A stretch of 64,000 bases of DNA from Hortaea werneckii (taxonomy: Eukaryota > Ascomycota > Dothideomycetes > Mycosphaerellales > Teratosphaeriaceae). Positions 56,701-64,000 of the stretch are shown one piece after another. The position numbers were made by a program, and so were the translations under genes. Below the pieces are notes generated by a model that was not told the origin of the DNA, did not search any database, and saw only the letters and a program-made list of their open reading frames with translations. The stretch lies in NCBI GenBank assembly GCA_037044905.1, contig JBAOKB010000174.1, positions 62,001 to 126,000 on the forward strand, in the 5' to 3' direction. Numbering within the stretch: position 1 is the first letter of the stretch; each line of letters begins with the position of its first letter.

Positions 56701-57315
56701 TTTGACGGGTGGGAAAAGTGTAGGGTAACTTGGGGTAGCAGATAGGAAGACTGGTGAAACGGAAGGGGACGTCTAGATTGCTACAAGCAAAGTGTCCTGC
56801 GAAAGACTACACGAGAGCTGCTTGTGCTGGTGAAGGTGTACTGCTCCATGACCTAGAAAGCGATGATGCCATTTTGCTGGCACCAAGATCTCCACAGGGA
56901 GACTCTCAGCCTCCACGTCTAAAGGGCAATACATCAACAGAATGCGGAGGAGCAAGAAAGCCGAGAAGGACGTGTCTCGACGCGAAGCAGCGCGGCGGAC
57001 ACCAGTGACCGATCGGCTTTTGAACGCTGCCCGCGGCCGCCCGAGGTTCACCAGGCCCAAAAGGCAATTTAGCCTGCGTCGCTGCTGAGCTCCAGCTGCT
57101 CGGCGCAAGGTCATCTTACACCTCTCCTCGCCATACCTTCGCGAGGTGTGGATCGTCCGACGACGACGGTAGGTAGGATCATGCGCGAGTGTATAGATGA
57201 TGTATAGTTCTGAAAGTATCAATGCTGTCTTGTCTCCCATTGCCTCTCTCTTTGGAACCTTGTCGCCGGATCTATTAGATCGACGACCAGTGGAAGGGTA
57301 CTCACATCGCCCATA
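56701..57315. promoter_or_regulatory. Shared divergent upstream region of SDR and polyol dehydrogenase
   Basis: 615 bases between two divergent dehydrogenase genes. It is the likely joint control region, with several CGG/CCG triplets of the kind Zn2Cys6 regulators bind, for example near 56991, 57152 and 57268. Spacing was not tested, so no specific site is claimed. Confidence 0.4.
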
Positions 57316-58930
57316 ATGGGTAATATAGATATGGTAGGGCATACCTTGATGGAAGCAAAAATGATCGATGCTGAAACATTTAGAACCCATCGTTTGTTTT
57401 GCGCGCCGTTCAAGACGTAGCCTTCGAGGACCGTCCAGTACCAAAGCTCCGCGACGCCTACGACGTTCGGGTCCATGTTGGCCAGACGGGCATTGCGGCA
57501 GCGATGTCCACTATTGGCAAAGAGGTAGAATCGGTAGGACATTGAATACAGTCTGGCTGAGGAACATTGGACTAAATCAAGCACAGGTGACTTTGTGCTA
57601 AACAGTCCGATCGTTCTCGGTCACGAATCTTCAGGCACGGTCGTAGAATGCGGTGACAAAGTTAAGAATGTCAAGGTTGGACAACGGGTAGCGATCGAAG
57701 TGAGTGATGGAGCATCCACATCACGGCGCACGGGAACATAGGCTGACTTTCAAAAAAGCCCGGCGTGCCTTGCAGAAGATGCGATTACTGCAGAAATGGA
57801 GAATACAACCTGTGCCCGGATACCATCTTCGCGGCTGTTAGTACTGCCACAACGATCCGAGTCGAGGGATTCTGGACGCTGACAGGCCCAACCCAAGACA
57901 CCTCCCTGGGATGGAACATTGGCGAAGTATTATACAGTGGCTTCGGATTTCGTCTATCCAATTCCGGACCATATGACATTGGAGGAGGGTGCAATGGTAG
58001 AACCCACAGCTGTAAGTGTTGGAAGTCGATGTGAAGGGCATCACTTTGATCAAGCTAACGTTAACGTTCAGGTGGCAGTCCAAATTTCGAAGACGGCAGA
58101 AGTCAAGGCGAACCAGACGATCGTCGTCTTTGGATGTGGCCCGATCGGCGTGCTCTGTCAAGCTGTTGCAAAAGCCTACGGGGCAAAGAAAGTAATCGGA
58201 GTGGACGTTGTGCAATCTCGATTAGAATTCGCGAAAAGCTTTGGTGCTGATGGCACTTATCTCCCGCCGAAACCTGAACAGGGCACAGACCCGGTGCAGC
58301 ACTCTGAGAAGGTCGCGGAGCTCATTAAGAAAGAGTTCGATCTTGGAGAAGGACCTGATGTCGTGATCGAAGCTACCGGAGCTGAACCTTGTGCGAGATC
58401 GTCTACGCCAGGGGTTTTACGCGTGCTTGCAAGCTGACAGTCTCTTGTAGGTATTCAAGCGGGTGTCAATTTGACGAAGAAGGGCGGTGTAAGCATGATC
58501 TCAATCCTTTTTCTAAATCTCATGATACTGAGCTGACATTTGAATAGATATACTGTCAGGCTGGAATGGTACACGATGTGCTGGATCTTGACTTCAATGC
58601 GTGCGATGCTAACATTCCGACAGGGGAAAGAGAATGTCGTATTTCCGATCACGACGGCTTGTATCCGAGCGCTCACGGTCAAAGGATCCATCAGATACAC
58701 CACAGGTAAGCAGTCAAAGCGACGCACCTAGCGTGTTCAGGAGCAAGTATTGACTGGGTCATACAGGAGTTTATCCAGCAGCTGTAGATCTCGTGGCATC
58801 AGGGAAAGTCGATGTCAAGAGGTTGATAACGAATCGTTTTAAGTTTGAGGAAGCTGAGAAGGCCTTTGAGCTGGTGAAGTCTGGCAGGTCGGATGTGCTT
58901 AAAGTTGTCATAGAAGGAGTCCAATCATGA
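57316..58930 (+). CDS. Xylitol/sorbitol dehydrogenase-like zinc enzyme, one frame break
   Basis: Ten exons are proposed: 57316-57333 (tentative), 57384-57533, 57587-57699, 57759-57836, 57898-58011, 58072-58390, 58451-58488, 58548-58568, 58624-58705 and 58767-58930, about 365 residues. Motifs: NPSFVL start, GHESSGTVVECGDKV (zinc ligand), GVPCRRCDYCRNGEYNLCP (structural-zinc cysteines), FGCGPIGVLCQAVAKAYGA (NAD-binding) and EATGAEPC. This layout is the fungal D-xylulose reductase/sorbitol dehydrogenase family, which oxidises xylitol to D-xylulose with NAD. All splice phases from exon 3 on fit. In exon 2, at 57492-57496, one base is missing between TGI and GSDVHYW, exactly where the catalytic zinc-binding Cys should be. 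So the copy is broken, or the assembly has an indel. Confidence 0.8.
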
Positions 58931-59665
58931 GCCGGAGATGGTAGTATCTAATGGATACTCCGATGAATAGCCCTGCTACTACAGTTCGAACTCGATGTAG
59001 GAATCCTTCGACTAGCAATACCGCTCTATACTTATATGAATCCCCGTAAGCCTTTTCGCTCTTAATGCTACTATATTGTGCCTTCACTTAGCACTACTGC
59101 CTCCATAAAACCTGTACCAGAAAGGCAAGTGTGACGATGTGAGAAAGGCAAGTGAGACGATGTGACTTGGCAACCTTAATGCTTCAAACGACTGGGGTGT
59201 AGCGTATGGCCTGGACAGAGCCTTCGCGAAGACCCTTGCATGCGGAAGCAGTGACCCCAAGTGAAAGTGCCGATGCATCGCTGCACATGTCCCGACCATG
59301 GGCAGTAGACCGAGAATAGCTAGCTCAGGTGGACTGTCGCCCGAGCCTCCATCTTGAATCCGACATCCGGGCCGGTCTCGCCGCTTTGCGGCGAACAGAG
59401 GGGCCCCAGACCAACCCCATGGGCCTAGTCATGCAACCGGTCATGCGTGCAATAGTGGACTGGATCCCCTCCGTAAAGTCAACAAAGCTTCATACTTGCG
59501 TCGTGGCTACCAAAAGCGGCATCTGTGGCGTAAATTAGTGCCCTTCCACGTGGTTCAGCCCCTCCGCAGCCTCCATGTATAAATGCAAGACATCGGCTTT
59601 ACCCTCTATTGCACAAGGCTTTTCTCCACGATTGACGAAGATAATAGCTCTCTAATACATTCATC
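58931..59665. other. Intergenic region, transporter promoter
   Basis: 735 bases with a near-direct repeat of AAAGGCAAGTG(T/A)GACGATGTGA at about 59121-59164. CT-rich sequence near 59600-59640 precedes the transporter start. No gene called. Confidence 0.4.
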
Positions 59666-61527
59666 ATGAAGAATGAGCAGATTGTCGGTCGTGCTCTGGC
59701 CGAGGTCTTACCAACGACCGATAAATGGTGGTTCCAACAATCTCATCTCCTGAGACTAAACCTCATACTTCTCATCCCGCTTCTCAGTTCAGCAGTTGCC
59801 GGCTACGATGGATCGTAAGTAGGATTCAAGATTGGGTCCATAAGGAGACACTAACGGCAACAGTCTAATGAATGGACTACAAGCCCTTGGACAATGGCAG
59901 GAGTAAGTGAATGAGGAGTATCGTTATGGTCATGGTCCAGAAGCTGATCGACAGCAGGTATTTTGGGAATCCTCAGGGCGCCCTGCTGGGCCTCGTGAAC
60001 GCTGCCCAGTCAATCGGCTCTGTCCTTGCATTACCCATCGTTGGGTCGTTCTCCGATCGATACGGACGAAAGCTGGTGTTACTAGCCGGAATCATCGGTG
60101 TCATTGTTGCAACCATCATTCAAGCGACCGCTACCACTCTCGCACAATTTGTCGTTTCAAGATTGGTTGTTGGATTTGCGGGAATGTTCGTTGTCCAACC
60201 AGCACCAATGCTGATTGCTGAGTTGGCGTATCCGGTAAGCATCCACTTCAACAAACACACGAGCCCGATTGCAGTAGTGTCTGACTTAGCTCTAGACCCA
60301 TCGTGGCAAGTACACAAGCGCATACTGGACCATGTATTACCTTGGCGCAATTCTAGCGTCCTGGACCACATTCGGAACTGAAGCATACGAATCCGACTGG
60401 AGCTGGCGCATCCCGACCATCCTACAAGCTGGATACCCGCTGGTTCAGCTTGCATTTTTGTATTGGGTTCCTGAGTCTCCCAGATGGCTCGTTTCAAGAG
60501 AGAGGAATGGCGAAGCGCTCGAGATACTCGCCAAGTATCATGCTGCTGGGGATACACAAAGCCCGTTAGTCGTGCGCGAGATGGGTGAGATTGCCGAGAC
60601 CATTAGAATGGAACAGCTTGCTCAGGCGACTGGCTGGGGCACACTCATTCAAACACCGGGTAACCGAAAGAGACTGTTCATCGCAGTCTGTCTCGGAGCA
60701 TTTGCACAGTGGAATGGCATTGGAGTAGTCAGTTACTATCTGACCTTGGTGCTGGATTCCGTCGGAATCACATCTTCCTATGATCAAACACTGATCAACG
60801 GCGGACTTCAAATATTCAACTTCATCGCCGCAGTTTCGGCAGCGTTCTTGGTCGACAGACTCGGGAGACGAACATTGTTCAACTGGTCTAACGTCGGCAT
60901 GCTGATTTCCTACATCGTTTGGACAGCTTGCTCCGCAGTAAACAATGAGGAAGGATCGAAGGCTGCAGGAATAGTCGTGATTGTCTGCCTATTCACATTC
61001 TACTTCCACTACGACAGTAAGCATACGCACATCGAGAAGCTCACAGAATTCGCTGACATGTCTGCAGTCGCGTATACCCCCTTACTGTTGGGTTATACTA
61101 CCGAGATCCTGCCTTTTGGAATCAGGTGCGTATGCCTGTTCACCCTTCGAGGTCCAAGCTAACGTCTTGCAGATCCAAGGGCTTGTCTTGCGAACTGATG
61201 TCGATATATGTCTCGCTTGTTATCGCTGCGTTCTGCAACCCGATCGGAATGGAGAATCTGGGCTGGTGAGTTGACCGACTTGTTCACTATTTCAAAATCT
61301 GCTGACTTTCTTCCAGGAAATACTACATCGTATTCTGTTGCCTGCTCGTCCTCTTTACCGTCGTCGTCTGGTTCACCTTTCCCGAAACGCGTGGTCACTC
61401 GCTTGAAGAGATTGCCGAAGTTTTCGATGGTCAGCCGATTCCAGACACGGAGGAGACAGAGAGAAAACTCAGCAAGGGCGGATATGAAGAACGTGTTGAG
61501 TTCAGGCCAGACGGCGCTTCTGCTTGA
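59666..61527 (+). CDS. MFS sugar transporter (hexose/lactose permease-like)
   Basis: Seven exons (59666-59814, 59864-59902, 59958-60234, 60296-61016, 61068-61125, 61173-61265, 61317-61527) join in frame to 515 residues, the usual size. Sugar-porter motifs: SDRYGRK (loop 2-3, the G-R-[KR] signature), VGFAGM, ELAYPTHRGKY, PESPRWL (end of TM6), QWNGIGVVSYYL, DRLGRR (loop 8-9) and PETRGHSLEEI (after TM12). Twelve hydrophobic segments are recognisable. It is a plasma-membrane proton symporter or facilitator for a sugar or polyol; the layout recalls fungal lactose/hexose permeases. Gene position between a polyol dehydrogenase and a zinc-cluster regulator suggests uptake of the cluster's substrate. 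Confidence 0.9.
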
Positions 61528-61692
61528 ATAGTACCAGCTTCACCATCTGTAATATCAACACTCTTTGTGGGAATACGCAAGTCTTTAGGTAGTTTTGCGC
61601 ATATTGTGCTCTTTCAGAGCACTGTTTGAAGACTTTCGTTGCCAGACTGCTTGGCTCTCTTTTTCTAAATTCAGACTCCCAGTTTCCAGCTT

Positions 61693-64000
61693 TTATTGGT
61701 TGCCTCGTCTAGCTTCGTCAACAGGATAGTCGTCTCCAAGTATACGTTGTCCAGGTTGTGTGCTTGCGAAGAAGTCTATCCAGCTGTCGTCCGGCATCAT
61801 CATATCTGTATCAATGGCATGGCTGGCGCTGGGCCACATCATAGCGTACACTCCTGACAATTGCGTTTGCGGCGATTCTTCAACAGGATGAAGAGAGGGC
61901 GATTCGTCGAAGTTTCCAGGATCCGTAGAAATGTGCAGGAAGTCCCCACAAAGCCTCAAGATCACAAGCCGACACTCTCTGCTAGACGGGTTGACAGTCA
62001 TCATGGAGTCGAGGATACCAATGACAGTGTGGATTTGGTCTCGCCAGCTGGAAGCCATTTCAGATGAGGGATTGTTCCTCAAAGACATGATTGGGATCAA
62101 AGAGGCTTGAAACAGGAAGTATAGTGCATACCAAGCAGCCATCCGATTATGTTCGTTGGAATGCCAAAACGAGCATATTGACGTGATGCTTTGGTGTGCT
62201 TCATGCAGGCATCGACTAATCGCAGTGCCAGTGGGGCTCTCTGGATTGACCGTAGGCTTGCCAGCGCGTTGCTGCAATACGTTCCTGATGACGAATGGCC
62301 TGTACATGATAATGCGGAAATTGCGGAAGCGCCACTCCATGATGTTTCTTGAAAGACGATACTTAGGCGGTACCGTCTGCTGATCGTTATGCCACAGCAA
62401 TCGCCAGGCTTCAATACGCTGCTCGTCGAGCTGCAAGAGCTCACTTGCCGTAGGAAAATTTACCGAAATGACTTTCGTGTAGATATCGTTCGTCGCGAGG
62501 TGAAACCGGGCCTGGGCTGCGACGGCAGAATAAGTAGTAATGCCCGACTTGGCCGGAGGAAGCGATGGCGACACATTGGTCAAATCGCGGTCGTCGACGT
62601 TCAAGGGAAGCCCGACCTCAATGCCGTGTGCTGGCCATGACAGAGGACGCCCGAAAGTGACCATTGCTCCGACGGCAAAAACCTGCAAGCACCACCAAAC
62701 GCGACGCCTTATTTCCATTGCTAGCGGAGTTATTCTCCAATTTTGGAATTCTTTATGCAGGCCAAGGCCCATTGCCATGTGCAATGCTAAGCCCAAATAA
62801 TCTGCAACACGAGGTGAGCGTCCATCGACATGTCTTGCATAGCGTCCCATCTTCAAAGGACTTACTGTATCCGCTGTTAGGCTTGTTTCGCTTCTGAAGG
62901 TAGTTGGACATTAGGACTAGGACTTGCACGAGCGGCAAATTGCCACTTTCCAGACTCCCAATCGATATGTTCGCTTTCGCAGCTTCGAAAAGGTCAAGAT
63001 CGCGAGTGACATGTCCAACAGCAGTTGTGAAAAGTCCAATGGCACCAAGCATATATGCCAGAGCGTACCAGCTTCTGCCGCTTGGGCGTGGTATGACTTG
63101 CGTGTATTGGGCCCGAAAGGTCGGTTCATGGACAATAGGGTACGATAAGTGATACACAGCGAAGTACGAATCAATGGCGGCATCAAGATCGATCTCGCCG
63201 ATACGGCGTGCTTCGAACACAGGCGTAGGGACATAGCCTTGCTCGGCCCCGGCATTAGGCTCGAAGGAACTTGCTGTTCGGTGATGGCCGTGCGATGCAC
63301 GCTGGCCTCTATGTTCTGCATCCGGTAAAAGTAGACGCAACATGGCTGCGCCAGACGCCATGCCTAGATATCCAGAACCGCCATCCGTGTCTATGCGCAG
63401 CGAGGCCATACCGTCTGCAACGTTTGGCTCGTCTTCTAGTTCGCTCGTCACAGGAACGTGATGACTTTCATAGTGATCCGCAGAAGACTGTTCATCCCAG
63501 CTGAAGTCGTCAGTCTCTGAAGGTGGCGCTTCAAATTCGTGAGGCATGACATGTGGTTCATTGTTAGACACCTCCGGCAAGACAGGACTTGTTGCGATCT
63601 GCTGGTCAGAATCAAAGTCTTCATCAACATACTGCCAGAGACTGGGAACTTCGGGACATGATGTCAAGTGAGGTGAGTTGTTGAACTCAGTGGGCGTCCA
63701 AATACCTTCCCTTGCTGGGTTAGAGATCTGTGTCAGTGGAGGCGCAAGACTTCCCGATATCGTTGTTCTTTCGCCGCTTGTAGCACCGGGCGCTGGCTCC
63801 CAACCCTTCACAGGCACCGACTGTGAGCTTTGATGTGCTAGTCTGGCCTCGGCCATCTGCGCCCTCTTCTCCATTTGACGTGCGCGCATCTCAGCTTGCC
63901 GAAGTTTCTCTTCAACCGACGTCAAATGTTTCCTCGTAAGAGGTGTCTTAGAGTGCCGTTCGTATAGACAATGCCTCTTGTTCCTTGCACAAGGACCGCA
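61693..64000 (-). CDS. Zn2Cys6 transcription factor with fungal-specific TF domain (5' end beyond window)
   Basis: Two exons in this window: 64000-62866 and 62801-61693, intron with GTAAGT donor, phase intact, about 748 residues present. The window opens inside the zinc cluster: CGPCARNKRHC is its second half, followed by the linker KTPLTRKHLTSVEEKLRQAE and a Glu/Arg/Ala-rich coiled coil for dimerisation. An acidic region follows. The fungal transcription factor domain (PF04082 type) starts near AIDSYFAVYHLSYPIVHEPTF and includes MSNYLQKRNKPNSGYNYLG, then LHMAMGLGLHKEF and RRRVWW. The N-terminal ~30-60 residues, with the first cysteines, lie past 64000. It converges on the sugar transporter and is the natural candidate regulator of the dehydrogenase/transporter cluster. 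Confidence 0.88.

Noticed and set aside
1..64000. tRNA, rRNA or other structural RNA genes
   Set aside because: Scanned by eye on both strands for tRNA A/B-box-like and rRNA-like sequence; none found that I can support.

Overview
The window looks like nuclear DNA of a filamentous ascomycete, most likely a Dothideomycete. The evidence is many short (about 50-65 base) introns with GTAAGT-type donors and CTAAC/CTGAC branch points, fungal-only protein families, and AT-rich repeat blocks with C-to-T changes at CA (TG to TA on the other strand), the signature of repeat-induced point mutation (RIP). Class placement is inference; no rRNA or other marker is present.

Layout. 0.4-8.1 kb: a fungal membrane protein of unknown role (-), a probable GPI-anchored secreted protein (+), a tocopherol-cyclase-like protein (+) and an Lpx1-like alpha/beta hydrolase (-). 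8.25-32.07 kb: a transposon island of four nested elements. The oldest layer is an RIP-degraded DNA transposon with ~44-base inverted ends and a DDE_3-type transposase relic (8252-32066). Gypsy-3, RIP-ruined, sits in it at 16096-29645 (-). Gypsy-2 sits inside Gypsy-3 at 18497-25352 (-). Gypsy-1, nearly intact, interrupts the transposase at 9247-16043 (+). Each Gypsy has a 5-base target-site duplication (TCTAA, ATTAT, ATATA), and the transposase frame reads across the Gypsy-1 and Gypsy-3 insertion points, so the nesting order is well supported. 32.6-46.2 kb: a large disordered fungal protein (-), NPR3 (-), a mitochondrial 2-oxodicarboxylate carrier (-), and a 1503-residue Hsp90-like-ATPase/nuclease-like protein resembling NO VEIN (+). 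47-55.6 kb: a secreted sedolisin (-) and the Dna2 nuclease-helicase (+, with frame breaks). 55.8-64 kb: a likely polyol/pentose catabolic cluster with an SDR (-) divergent from a xylitol-dehydrogenase-like gene (+, one frame break), an MFS sugar transporter (+), and a Zn2Cys6 regulator (-) cut by the window end.

The most unusual signal is in the Gypsy elements. All three carry, between pol and the polypurine tract, an antisense ORF for a small protein with six cysteines in Gal4-type Zn2Cys6 (or relic) spacing followed by a predicted coiled coil. In Gypsy-1 and Gypsy-2 gag-pol is nearly identical, but this antisense protein and the LTR U3 are strongly diverged, as if swapped as a cassette. The elements also show an A AAA AAC slippery heptamer at the gag-pol overlap, a candidate self-priming site just inside the 5' LTR, and a TAG at the same position before the chromodomain.
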